From contig JAFEKR010000015.1 of the NCBI GenBank assembly GCA_019022495.1, positions 806,001 through 870,000 on the forward strand: DNA of 64,000 bases, in the 5' to 3' direction. Positions 35,130 through 46,500 of the stretch are shown here, in pieces. Source of the DNA: Epichloe hybrida (Eukaryota; Ascomycota; Sordariomycetes; Hypocreales; Clavicipitaceae). Both the position numbers and the translations under genes were made by a program. Below the pieces are notes generated by a model. It saw only the letters and a program-made list of their open reading frames with translations, searched no databases and was not told where the DNA came from. How positions within the stretch are numbered: the stretch's first letter is position 1; the number at the start of each line of letters is the position of its first letter.

Positions 35130-37170
35130 CTAGAACCTCTCTCTTTTAATATAATTATTAACGCGTAATATTAATTAAAGAAATGAAAAAAAAAGGGAGA
35201 TTAAGAATCTAATTAATAAGGGATATAAGGAAAAGGACTTATAGCTTATCTAGGCGTATAGTAGCTAATAAAAGGGAAATAATAATCTTACTTAGCCTAT
35301 AAGCTTATATAAGGATAAGTAAATCCCTTCTAAATCCCTTTTTTCCTTAAAATAATATATATCCTATACTATAATATATATATAATATCTTCCCTCTCTA
35401 ATTTAATACCTTCCTTCTCTTACATACTACTACTAATTTCTATAGTTTACTAGGAGGGCCTAGTAAGCTAGCGTAGCTATAGCTACTAAGGATATTAACT
35501 ATAAGGGCGTATATTCCTTATATTACTATCTTATCCCTATAGCTACCCTCCTAGAGAATTACCTTTTCTCTTACTATATATATATTATATATAAGTAACC
35601 TATCCCTTTATCTAGATTATTATCTAGTTAGTTAAAATAAAGCTCTTAAGGGCCTTATTAGGTAATACTTTTATAAAGGCATTAGCTAAGTTATTCTCCT
35701 TATTAATCTATTAAATCTTATAGAGTTCTTAGTGTTTATTTAACTATTAAAGAGTAATAATATTAATTATTAGGCGTTTCTCTTTTATTATACTAAGCTT
35801 AATAAGGTATTTATATAAGGAGTATAAGTTTATATATATAATAACTAGGATCTTTAGGAGCTTTAGTTAGTTAGTAACTAGGTTTAGGGTTATTATAATT
35901 ATATAAGCTATATTAACACTAGCTACTATACTATAAACCTCTAAGGTAAGCATACTTTATATAACTCTTTTACTCTTTATTAAGCTAAAGTATATAATAT
36001 TATCTTTAATTATAAATTTACTATTAGTATAGTCTTTATTAGCTAGAATAAGTATATATCCTAGTTATAAGGATAAGTCCTAGTTATTAGCAAATAATCT
36101 ATTTATAAAGGGAAAGAGCTTTACCTTCTTAAGGTCTATTAGGATAAATATTAGGCCTCTTTCTAGGTAATTTATCTACTACTTTAGGTAGTAATTAAGG
36201 GCTTTTATATCTTCTAGGGTTAGCTTTTAGTACTATATAGTAATAAATAGATTAAAGTAAGCCTCTAGTTAGTATATTAAGGTAATATAAGCGCCTTAGG
36301 CCCTTTACTTAATATATTTACGCTTTAATTTAATTATTAAAACTAATTCTAACTTATTACTTTACCCCTTTTACTATATCTTAGTAGTATTATTCTCTAG
36401 TGTAATAATACTACTATTAAATATAAGGGGATTATCCTAGGTTAGGAATTACTTTAGCTTTATATTAAAGCCTATAGTAACTAGCTAAGTCTTTTCCTTC
36501 TTAGAGAACTTCTTATCTAATAAGCTAAGGGTATTATTAGTTTATATTCTAATATATATAAAGTTAAGGCTTTCTTTTATAGTTATAAGTAGGCAGGGAT
36601 TATATATAGAGGTTTCTATCTAGAGGTTCTCTCTATAATGCTTATAATATATAACTTGCTAATATATTCTAGCCTTTATAAGTCTGTAAAAAGGCTTTAT
36701 AACCCTTAGAATTATACTAGGTAGGTAAAGGTGCTATATCTAAATTAGTAAGCGCACTAGGATTAGCTACTCTAGTAATATATAGGCCTATATATACGCC
36801 TAATAAATATTATATAACTAGATAAGGAATTTCCTTAATCTTACTAATAAGGCTATTACGAGAATAAGGCGTTAGCTTGCTTATTAAATTATTAGGGCCT
36901 ATATAAGAATAGCGTATTTCCCTTTATCCTTATATCCTTAGATTATAAGGCATAACTTTTTATAGGGTTTTATTATCTTACCTTTAATCTTATTAATAAT
37001 TTAGGAATTAAAGATTTAAATCCTACTATACTTCTCCTTATTAAATATAAGAAATTTAAACATACCTTGCTTAATTAGGGTATTAATCTCTATCTTTATT
37101 AATAGTTTAAAAGGTTTACCTAGGGTCTTAATAATTCCTTCCTTACATAGCTTAATTATAAGGGCTAGGT
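35130..37170 (-). pseudogene. Copia D3 3' UTR and RT/RNase H remnant
   Basis: 35130-35630 is the 3' UTR, nearly the same as in D4 and D5. From 35630 upward the minus strand encodes the RNase H C-terminus (N-L-A-x-x-F-x-K-A-L-P-N-K) and the RT, whose motif near 36530 again reads T-N-N-T. It is interrupted at 37170 by a short retroposon. Confidence 0.75.
37158..37170. repeat. 13-bp target-site duplication, left of retroposon copy c
   Basis: ATAAGGGCTAGGT, repeated at 37947-37959. Confidence 0.9.
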
Positions 37171-37946
37171 CCCTCCTAAGTACAAGGTAAAACTGCTTAG
37201 CTTACTACACCCTAACACCCCATTCCTTTAACTTCTTTTTATTTACCTTATAAAGCTTATTATTAGGCTTACCCTTATTTTTTAATATCTTCTCCCTTAT
37301 ATTATAAATACTATTAATTATCTTTAGGTTAGATTTATCTTCCCTTTCCTTTCCTTTACTTTTTTTCTCTTCTATAATATTATTTAATATTTCAGATAGT
37401 GTAGTGTCTTTTTTATCACCTTTAGCTATACTATTATCTAATCAGTTAGTCGTTAATTGGTTGATTAGTAGCCCATGACCTACTTGGTGATGTAATGCGT
37501 CTGTTAGGAATTGGATTGGCTGCAATTGAGAATAAGTTGTGTTGTTTTTTTAAGGTTCAAGTTTGCCTTAAAGCTTTGAAGGATAAGTTATAAGATAGAA
37601 GAGATATAAAGAGATAGAATAAACACAGTTATAAAGGAAGGGGGAATTACATTAATTTATACTATAAGTAAAACTTAAATAAATTTAAGTTTAACTATAG
37701 TCACGAATTATAACTATATCTTATGTAATTATTGCTATAAAGTTTATTATAAACTTTCTATTAACTTTTTAGCCCCTAAATTTATAGCTTAAAGCTTATT
37801 CCTTAATGTTTTACCTAACACTATAGTGATTATTAAATTTAGTTGTTACATGTGGCACTAGCTAGGTATTGCTAGTAATTTTTTGGTTCCTTGAAAATTA
37901 GATGCATTGGCCACAGCCAATGACCCCCAAAAAAAATTAAAAATCA
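37171..37946 (+). mobile_element. Short poly-A retroposon, copy c (776 bp)
   Basis: Same family as 18188-18941: start CCCTCCTAAGTACAAGG, the same order of blocks, the 3' hairpin at 37905-37922 and the A-rich tail. It has its own 13-bp duplication. About half of its length is strongly RIP-mutated, but a stretch near 37430-37580 keeps GC and CpA sites. No long frame. Confidence 0.88.
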
Positions 37947-38168
37947 ATAAGGGCTAGGTTATTAAGCTTCTTTACTAATAGGAAGGTATTAGTCTCTTAA
38001 GGTATTATAGGGGGGTTCCTTTAGGGTCTTTTATGCCTATGCTTTAGTAGTATTACTAGTATTATATTCTTATTTTAGCCCTCTTACCCTTCCTTCTTTT
38101 TCTTTTTACTAGGCTTTATTACCTTCTCTACACTAGGATTATTATAGTAAGGCTTAATAGAGGTTAGC
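37947..38168 (-). pseudogene. Copia D3 RT piece next to copia E
   Basis: Resumes D3 after the retroposon and matches D2 to ...GGTTAGC at 38168, where copia E begins. Confidence 0.75.
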
Positions 38169-38169
38169 A

Positions 38170-41100
38170 TACAAAAAGCCTAGCCTTCATAAGACTAGTT
38201 ATAAGAGCTCTAGTGATAGCAGCTCTGATTCTAGCTCTAGTGAATCGGATGATGAAAATCAAGAAATTAAAACCTTAAATGGTTTTAATTATTACAGCAA
38301 AGATATAAAAAAGGCCCTATTATATGATACAGGTTCGACTGTACATATTGTTAATTCTAGGGAGGTCTTTAGGGATTATACCCCCTATAAAAAGGGGGAA
38401 TCCGACCCTATTATAACTGGTGGTGGCCCTATTTACGCTAAGGGTCACGGTAGTGCTGTTTTTAAGGTCTTATATTAAAAGAATCCTAATAAATATAGGA
38501 CCTTAGTGCTTAAAGATGCGCTATATTTTCCTTAGCTTGATGTTAATATAGTTAGTGGACTTACGGACTATATATCTGGTGGTTACCTTATAAAAAACCT
38601 ACTTTATCTTAAAGATAGGTCTTGTATTGCAACCTTAGATATAGAAAAACATGGTTTTTTCTTTTACGTTAAAAACCAATCTACGCCAAAGTTATCTAAA
38701 GGGCCCTGTAATAACTCTCATTACATCCGACCTTTTACCTACGCCGCTTTTAAGGGTCATAGTTACCCTATAAAGATTCAAATTCCCTCTAAAAAGCCGG
38801 ATTAGGCTTCTGATTTAGACGAAATTAACAAAAATGATGATGATATTGAAGAAATCGTACGGGATGATTTAGAGGAATTAGTCCCTTCTTCTTCGCCTAT
38901 AGCCCTAGGTTAGGTCCCTTATAAATCTAAGGAAATAGATTTAGGGGTGTTAGAGGGCCCTAGTAGAGGAAAAGAGTCCCTAATACCTCTCCAAGAGGCC
39001 TGTGGTTCTTAAGGGGCCTAGCAGGGGACTAGTGAAGAGGGCCCTAGTCTAGATCCTAATTTAGACCCTAAGGATCTTTAATATCAACGGTTATTAGAAC
39101 TAGCTAGCCTATGGCATGTATAATTAGGGCACCTAGGTCTTCCTTTGCTAAAGAAAACTAGCCTTATAACTAAAGGAATCCCTGATTTTTCTAAAATTAA
39201 GGATAAGGATTTTAGATGTATTGCTTGTGATTAATCTAAGGCAGTTAGAAGACCCAGGAAATTAGCTATCCCTAATCCCCCAAGAGCTCTAGATTGAATA
39301 GAGGGGGATACGCTAAAAATCAGCCCTACGCCGTATAATAAGCAGTTAATTTACTTATTTCTAGTTGATTAAAAGACTAGATATAAGTGGGTTATCTTAT
39401 TACCTAATAAGGAAGGCCTAACTGTTTATAAGGCTATCAAAGGCTTCTTTAGAGGGCTTAAAAATCAACTAGGTCAATATCCTAGGCACCTTTACTTCGA
39501 TAGGGGCCAGGAAATCGATTCTAGTTGTCAAGCTTGGTTGAATTCTAAAGGGATCAAATTTACGACTTCTAGTCCCTATATCTATAAGCAAAATGGATTA
39601 GCAGAACGTTCAATTCGTACTATTCTAAATCGATTAAGGGCTACTATCCAGTGGGCAAAATTACCGTTATTTTTATGGTGTTTTGTATTACCTGCAGTTA
39701 TTAACTTGGTTAATATAACTGCTAATACCACTAAGGATAAAAGCCCTGAACAGCTGCTATCTAGGGAGCTAAATCAGCCTTATACAACTGATATTAGCAG
39801 TATTAGAGCTATAGGATCTCACTGTGAGATTCTAATCCCCCTGGAAAAACGACCTAAAGCCTAGAAGTTAGCAGCTAGGACTATCCCTGGAAGGCTTTTA
39901 GCTACACTAGGTTCTAATACTTACCTAGTGTACATCCCCTCTAAAAGGCTAGTTACAAAGACTAGCTTTATTAAGATTATAGAACCTATAGGCCCTGTTT
40001 CTAAAGGCTTACCTAGGATTTCTATAGGGGATAACCCTTTAGAGGGGGAAAATGATTTAGATTAACAACATCTAGATTAAGGTTTAAAGGATTACCCTAT
40101 AGACAACATAGGTATCCCTGTAGGTTAAGAAAAACCACCTACAGGCCCTAAAGAACCCCCTAAAGGCTTAATTCCAGCGGATCCCATACAGGCGTAGCCT
40201 ATAACTCAACCAGGAAATCAGATTTCGACTTCGGACCTCGATTTTGACAAAATTACCGATTTCGACCCTAATATCGACCCTATGGATATTAATATTAGTT
40301 CCCCTTCTTCTCTAGATCTCATAAAAGAAATCTGCTTTAAGGTACAGGAGAAGCTAAAAGAAAAGAATCCTATTAGCCCTAAGCCTAAGACCTGGAAGCA
40401 GGCTATATCTAGCCCTAAAAGGGATAAATAGATAGAAGCCACGTATAAGGAATACAAATAGCTTCTAAAGGCTAGTACTTTTAAATTTATAGGGAAAGAT
40501 CAAATCCCTAAGGGCCGAAAAGTACTAAAGAATAGGCTTGTTTATAAGCTTAAAAAGGATAAAGAAAATAATCCTTTAAAATATAAGGCTTGACTCGTTG
40601 CTAAGGGATTTATGCAAATCAAAGGCCTAGATTACCTAGAGACCTTTGCTACCATAAGCATTCCCCCTAGCTAGAGGATTTTACTAGCCCTAGCGGCTTG
40701 GAATAACTAGGAAATCAAACAAATTGATTTTATAGGAGCTTTTCTTAATAGTAAGCTACAACAACAGATTTATATGGTTATTCCAGAAGGGTTTATTGAA
40801 TTCCTTGAGGCAAATCCTAAACTAGCTAAATTAGCTAGAAGTTTTAGCTGGAAACCTTCTAAAGATTAAGTAATTTTATTATAGAAGTCTTTATACGGCC
40901 TAAAACAAAGCTTAAGGGAATGGCAACAAGCGCTAATCTTAGTGCTTAAATCCCTAGGATTTAACCCTCTAATATCTGACCTAGCTATCTTCTTTAATCC
41001 TTTAACCAAAACCTTCGTTATTACGTACGTTAATAACTATCTTCTAATTAGACCGGATTTATCTTATATCCAAAGGCTTAAAAAGGAACTTCATAAAGTC

Positions 41101-41994
41101 TATCTAATAGAAGATAGGGGGCCTGCTAAATTCTTCTTAGGGGTTCAAATCGTACGAGATAGGCCTAATAGAATACTAAAAATTCATCAATCTTAGTATA
41201 TATTAGAAGCCTTAAAACGATTTAATATGCTAGATAGTAAGCCTATTAGCATACCTCTTCAGCCAGGCATTTTAGCTACGCAGACAACTAAGCTTTTAAT
41301 AGCTAGCGAAATCAAGCTTTATTAGTGCATTATAGGGACTATAATATACCTAATGTTGCTTACAAGGCCTAATACAGCTTTTACGCTACAGTGGTTATCT
41401 ACTGCACTAGCTAGCCCTTATATAGAACACCTAAAAGCAGCTAAAAATCTACTAAGGTATCTATTAGGGACTAGATTCCTTGCTATTATCTAAAGAGGAG
41501 ACCCTAAAGGTTTAGTTAGCAAAAGCCTAATAGGTTATTGCGATAGTGATTTTATAGGGGATAAAAAGACCTTAAAATCAACCTATGCTTATCTATTCAA
41601 GCTAGCTAGCGGACCTATTAGCTGGAAATCAAAGAAAGCTAGTACAATAGCTCTATCAACACTAGAAGCTGAAGCTGATGCTATCTGCGAGACCTTCCGG
41701 GAGCTTCAGTGGCTTCAGGGCTTATTTAAGGAGCTAAAAACCCCTATTTCTCCCCCTATCCAGATATATTGCGATAATCAAGGCGCTATAACTACTGCTT
41801 ATAACCCTGCTTTACATAGTCGTACAAAGCATACATTGCTAAAGTTCAACTATATTAGGCAACAGGTTTTAGAGGGTTTAGCTAAGATTGAATATCTAGA
41901 TACGAAGTCAATGCCTGCAGATGGTCTTACGAAACCTCTTTCTAGACCTCTTCATCAGGCTTTTATTAAGCTTTTAGGGCTTAATAATTATTAA
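38170..41994 (+). pseudogene. Copia E polyprotein pseudogene (protease-integrase-RT-RNase H)
   Basis: One frame of 1,274 codons with 26 internal stops and no frameshift. All stops can derive from CAA, CAG, CGA or TGG by transition. Protease: L-Y-D-T-G-S at about 38320-38337, intact. Integrase: H-x4-H and C-x2-C zinc site at about 39115-39230 (H-V-stop-L-G-H, C-I-A-C); catalytic D (near 39369), D (Y-F-D-R-G, near 39500) and E (L-A-E-R-S, near 39605) all kept, with an open piece at 39538-39864. RT: F-L-N-S-K near 40740 and L-Y-G-L-K-Q near 40895, but the active site at 41026-41037 reads Y-V-N-N. RNase H: G-Y-C-D-S-D, L-S-T-L-E-A-E-A-D and Y-C-D-N-Q are kept, with no stop from 41494 to the end. 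Not functional. Confidence 0.93.
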
Positions 41995-42203
41995 ACCAAC
42001 AACTAATTCCCTTCAACAGGGAACCAAAAAACAACGTTAAAAAGGGAGCTATATTTAACAATAGCTAGGAATTCAAAAAGGGGGCTTTTTTCATATTTTC
42101 CTGTTTTTCCCTTTTTATCTGTTATTAAAAGTTGTTGATTTTTCCCTATAGTCTTTTTGTACACTTCTAATTGCTTTTAAATGTAATTCTTTTGTAGAGG
42201 GGG
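41995..42203 (+). other. Copia E 3' UTR and polypurine tract
   Basis: Non-coding, ending in AGAGGGGG (42196-42203) immediately before the LTR, the expected plus-strand primer. Confidence 0.75.
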
Positions 42204-43043
42204 TGTTAAAAATAAGACCTATTTTTAGCCCTTTTCTAGTTAAAGAACCTTCTTATTACTAGCTTGCTTTGCAAGTCTGATAGCTGCACTGCAGCTGTTA
42301 ACGGTCACGAGGGCAGCTATCAATGGCTACGTCGTAGCTGTTAACAGCTGCGACTGACCGTATAGATAACTAATTAGTCAATTACGTTGTGGCTGCAAGT
42401 GTGGCCATAACCACGCCACTAGTAATTAGGTAAGCTAGGGTGACGTAAGCTAGGGTGACGTAAGCTAGGGTGACGTAAGCAGGTTACCCTACACATAACT
42501 TACCCTATAGCTATCTTTAATAATGATTTTCTCTTTATCTAGAGGTTATACAAAAGTTTTACATATAGCAAATTGAAGCTTAAAGATAGGGCTTTCTTTT
42601 TATGTAAGGTTATTTTTTAGACTAAAAGTTAGTGCATATGGGTTACTAGCTAGTATGGTGGTGAGTTGATTTTTTTAGTTTTTGCATACAAATGAATTTT
42701 GCGGAAAATCAAAAGTGGCCCATAAGACCCCGTTAGTGGCCCGGATTCACCGATACGGTCGGTAGGTCTATGAGAGGAAGAAGATCTTTTTAACTAGCTA
42801 GATAGCTAGTTCTCTCAACTAACAACAGCCGCATTACCCGTATAACGTATCTAAAATCAATTCTATTGCTTTATAAGATATTATAAAAGTGATCTAAATT
42901 GAATTCTATTAGTTGATAACTGCCACAACCTTCCGTTGCGTTGCGTTAATTGATTTAACGTTGCAGCCCTATTGGTCCCCGACCGTAGAGTTTGCACCTG
43001 TACAGCTGTTGCTAGCTGGCAACTAGCTCCCTACATTTCAACA
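42204..43043 (+). repeat. Copia E 3' LTR
   Basis: 840 bp, TGTTAAAAATAAG...CATTTCAACA. Full-length match to the solo LTR at 6612-7435. It contains three TGACGTAA boxes (42441, 42456, 42471; 15-bp period) where the solo LTR has two, and a decayed CAGCTG cluster (42280-42350). Confidence 0.93.
42441..42478 (+). promoter_or_regulatory. Three TGACGTAA boxes in the copia E LTR
   Basis: The 15-bp unit GCTAGGGTGACGTAA is repeated in tandem. TGACGTAA is a CRE/ATF-like bZIP site. Its repeat in an LTR suggests a transcriptional enhancer; this is inferred. Confidence 0.55.
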
Positions 43044-43160
43044 GGTTATGAGCCCGGTGGCGCAGTGGTTGTGGCTCACTGTAGCGTACACGCCCACCAC
43101 AGTGGAGCACTGCTCTGCGAGGCAAGGTTATAGGTTCGAACCCTGCCGAAAAAAAAACAA
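43044..43160 (+). ncRNA. tRNA-derived (SINE-like) sequence with Pol III A and B boxes
   Basis: TGGCGCAGTGG at 43058-43068 fits the A box (TRGCNNAGYNG) and GGTTCGAACCC at 43133-43143 fits the B box (GGTTCGANNCC); they are 64 bases apart, longer than in an ordinary tRNA. The T arm would pair well except for positions explained by RIP. The 5' and 3' acceptor strands do not pair and the sequence runs into a run of A (43149-43157), so this is not a working tRNA gene but the head of a tRNA-derived SINE or a retroposed tRNA-like RNA. It directly abuts the copia E LTR. Confidence 0.6.
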
Positions 43161-43312
43161 CTAAAGAAATTCAATTGCTAGTATAAGCCTAACCTCCAAT
43201 AGGGCACCTAGATGTACAATTCCAGGGGGAGTGTTAAAATATATTGTTAAAAATATATAAGGCTTTGTAATCCTAGGTTCAGTTGGATCGGTCCACTCTT
43301 TTGATTTCAACA
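43161..43312 (+). repeat. Remnant of another LTR element (polypurine tract plus short LTR-like end)
   Basis: CCAGGGGGAG at 43222-43231 is followed by TGTTAAAATATATTG (43232) and the block ends GATTTCAACA at 43312, where copia D3 resumes. Polypurine tract followed by TG...CA with inverted ends is how an LTR element finishes. The 81-bp length would be unusually short for an LTR, so it may be internally deleted. Confidence 0.4.
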
Positions 43313-43852
43313 ATTATATTTAGTAAGGGCCTTATTAACCTTTCTAATAGTATAAAGCTTCTTAATCTCTTTAGTAACTTTCTATACTATAATTATATAT
43401 TATATAATATTAGGTAATAGTAAGGACTTATTTATTATATATAAGTAAGCTCTAAAGATAAGGAAGGTTAGGATAAGGCTATTAGGGCCTATAGTATTAT
43501 TTAAGGCCTTTATTACTATTTATAAGGTAGTAAGTTTAGGTATTATAGGATATTCACGCCTAATTATATTATAAGCCCTTTAGAGTAGCCTATAATACCT
43601 TTTAACCTTCCTAATACTATAGTGTGCTTTAATAAGGACTTCCTTAATTAAGATTAATATTAAAGCTATAAATTATTTAAATTTATTACTATAGAAGTTT
43701 ATTCTAGCGTTTATAATAATAAAATCTAAAGGGCCTAGATAAGTATTAATCTAGCATATCTAGAGGGCTTCCTAGGTTGTTTTTATAAAGATATTATTAA
43801 GGAATTTTGCTATATTAAACACTATAGCCATATCTATAGCGTAGAGTATAAG
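43313..43852 (-). pseudogene. Copia D3 integrase remnant
   Basis: Matches D2 at about 31457-31995 and continues the D3 minus-strand frame. It is cut by the LTR of D4 at 43853. Confidence 0.75.
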
Positions 43853-44139
43853 TGTTAGAACAAAGGTGATATCAATCGCGCGTCGCAGCCGCAATTACCT
43901 AGCAAAAGCTTAGGCCACGCGCGCGCCTTACACGTGACTTATAACCTGGCCTATTAATTAGCTAGGAAATATAAGGCTATAAACGCATAGCCCCCTTTCC
44001 TTCTATTATTATAAATTCTAGCTTTTAACTTCTCTTTTTTATATATATAACGTAGCTTAGAATAGATAAATTAATAATAATACTATTCTTTAGGCTTATA
44101 ACCTTTTTATATTAAATTTAATACCTTATAAAACTAATA
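43853..44139 (+). repeat. Copia D4 5' LTR
   Basis: 287 bp, TGTTAGAACAAAGG...AAAACTAATA (CA end decayed to TA). The first half keeps GC-rich blocks; the second half is strongly RIP-mutated. Confidence 0.92.
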
Positions 44140-44559
44140 CTAATTAGTAGTTACCTTTATAGATAACTATATATTCTTTAATACTATAGATTAGTAAGGT
44201 TAATTAAAAGAGGTAGCTTACTTAATAATAACTTATCTTATAAAATAGGAGGGCTATATTTAATAATAAGTTATACTAATAAAATGGTATAATATAGCTC
44301 TCTTCTTACTTTAGTATTAATATCTATATCTATATAGATTTTAAAATAATAAAAAAGGGTTTAATACTAGTAACTAAGCTATCCCTTTATCTTTCTTTAT
44401 TATATATTTAATTATATATTTAAAGTTAACTACCTTACCTTATAATCCTTTATATTAATAATATAAGTTATATAACTTATATTTATACCTCTCCTTCCCC
44501 TTTATATTAAAAGATTTACTCCCTCTTAATTAATTAGAATATTAGATATAGCTAGACTA
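44140..44559 (+). other. Copia D4 leader with candidate primer-binding site
   Basis: Begins CTAATTAGTAGTTACCTT directly after the LTR; copia C1 has CTAATTAGTAGTTAACTT at the same place. No frame. Confidence 0.45.
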
Positions 44560-46500
44560 TCTAGGACCTCTAGTTAATTTAGAGTTCCTAGTAAGAGTAA
44601 TAGCTATAATAATACTATAGAAGGTATTAAAGCTAGAGATAGTAGTAAATACCCTAATAAAAGAAAAAACCTTATTTACCTTACCTAAATCCCTTATATC
44701 TTTATAAAACTCTAATAATATATTATAAAGAAATTACTCTAATAAATAAGGAGTTTTAATTATAAAGAGATAATAATACCTAAGAAAATCACCCTCTATA
44801 TTATTATTAAGACTAAATAGTATAGAGAATAAGGGTTATTTAGGAGAATACTTTTCTTTAAATTTAGTAATAACTTCTATAAATAGTTAAAGAATAAGTT
44901 TATAAAAAGAAAAGACCTTTCCTAAAATAAACTTTAAGACTATTTTCTTTATAATAAAGTATATATAATAGTTAGAAAAAGTATAAAGATAGTAAATAAC
45001 CTTAAAGAGATAGTAAACTAGGAAGAATTTTAATTATAGACCTTAAAAGAAATTAAGAAAGCTAGGAAAAAGTATATAGGCTTTTAGAAAAACCTAGAGA
45101 ATAATGATTTCTTTTATAATTTACTAGATAATAGGGATATTAAGTTCTAATAGCCTACCCCTTTACCTTAACTATTAGTATAATTACTATTAAAGGGATT
45201 AGTAAGCTAATTTTCTTTAAGAAGGTTAATTAATCTAGAATTAAGGGCACTAAAGAATACTATTTATAAGTATTTATAAGTAGCTCCCTTACTTATACCT
45301 TTACCTAAGATAGTTTAGTAAAACTACCCTAAAAATAATACTAATAATACCCCTAAGTAAGAGTATTACTAATAAAGTTAACCCCTATTACCTAAGGCTA
45401 ATATTACCTTTATTAGTATAGCCTAGAGGGCTATACTTCCTTCTCCTTAATATAAAGGAGAGAAAGATTAGAGAGAATAGTAAACCCTAAGGCTATTTCT
45501 TATAAAACTACTTTTTTATTTCCTAAGAACCTTACTATCTCTTTTATAAATATAAAGGGAAGTATTTAGAGAATCTTTATAAACTTAAAGGCTTTCTCTA
45601 AAGTAAATTATAGATTTATTAAAGATATACCCTAAAGAATAACTCTATAGTACTAATAACTATAATATCCTTAAATTAAAGCTTTAAATATTCTAAAGGA
45701 AGTATAAATTACTTAATATCCAGCCTAAATAAGCTAGTTATGCCTTTAAGGTTATACTTAAAGGTAAAGCCTTATAATACTACATAGACTACCTCTTAAA
45801 ACCTAGTTAACTATAAGACCTCCCTATACTTATTAGCTATATAAGAGAATAATTTAAAACTAAGGATATATAGTAATAATATCTCCTAGAGTAAAATAAC
45901 TTTACTTTATAAGAAATAATAAATAATAACCTAAGTAAGTTAATAATTAATTATTTTAATAAACTTATAAAAAAGCTAGCTATCTTATAATAAGTAATAC
46001 CTAAGGTAAGCTAAAGTAAAAGAGTACTTTAGAATTAACTTATAAAAGCTTATAATAGTATTCTAGAATATAAAGAAGCTATTATAGACTTACTAAAGGG
46101 ACTATAAGAGTTTTATAAATAGATTAGAATAATAATTTAACTTATTAAGAAAAAGAAGAAAAACTATTAATAATTCCTAACTAAAGCTATAACCCTAGAG
46201 TAATTCTAGACTAACTAAAGATATAATAAGAAAGGAAAAGAGACTTAATACCCCTAAAAACTATAAGAAAAAGAAGGAAATTCCTATATAAAGAAGTACT
46301 ATATATATAGTAAAGAAGAATACTAGTTATTTAAGCACTTAGAAAAGGACTATAAGAAAGCGTATTAACGCTTTAAGAACTACTACCTTATAAATCTAGC
46401 TAATAACTTATATAATTTATTCCTTATATAGTATAAGGAAGAATATAAGCCTTAATCCCTTATTAATAATAAAATTGCTTAGTATATAAAGAGTATTAGA
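44560..46500 (+). pseudogene. Copia D4 gag remnant
   Basis: The zinc knuckle at 46297-46338 follows the fungal copia pattern C-x2-C-x4-C-W-x3-H: the three cysteines are now Y and the W is TAG; only the final H is kept. Upstream the frame is degraded, rich in K, Y and N. Bounds are approximate. Confidence 0.6.

Larger units (their letters stand above)
38169..43043 (+). mobile_element. Copia E retrotransposon, 5'-truncated
   Basis: A copia element distinct from C and D. The 5' LTR and gag are missing; it starts in frame in a serine/aspartate-rich linker and continues through protease, integrase, RT and RNase H to the 3' UTR, polypurine tract (42196-42203) and an 840-bp 3' LTR. A solo LTR of the same family is at 6612-7435. 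It is the least mutated autonomous-type element here. Its left junction coincides with a loss of host sequence, so the truncation came from a deletion or rearrangement and not from simple insertion. Confidence 0.93.
34838..43852 (-). mobile_element. Copia D copy 3, 5' end missing
   Basis: Minus-strand copia D: 3' LTR at 34838-35129, 3' UTR, RNase H and RT to 38168, then, after an insertion/deletion complex (38169-43312), integrase at 43313-43852. Its 5' half is displaced by copia D4, which starts at 43853 in the middle of the coding region. About 145 bp of D sequence present in D2 (31314-31459) is absent at the site of the copia E complex. Confidence 0.85.

Noticed and set aside
40218..40457. 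79-codon minus-strand ORF
   Set aside because: Shadow of the continuous plus-strand copia E frame between integrase and RT.
43044..43160. Functional tRNA gene
   Set aside because: The acceptor ends do not pair, the A-to-B box distance is too long without a convincing intron, and an A run follows; it fits a SINE head better.
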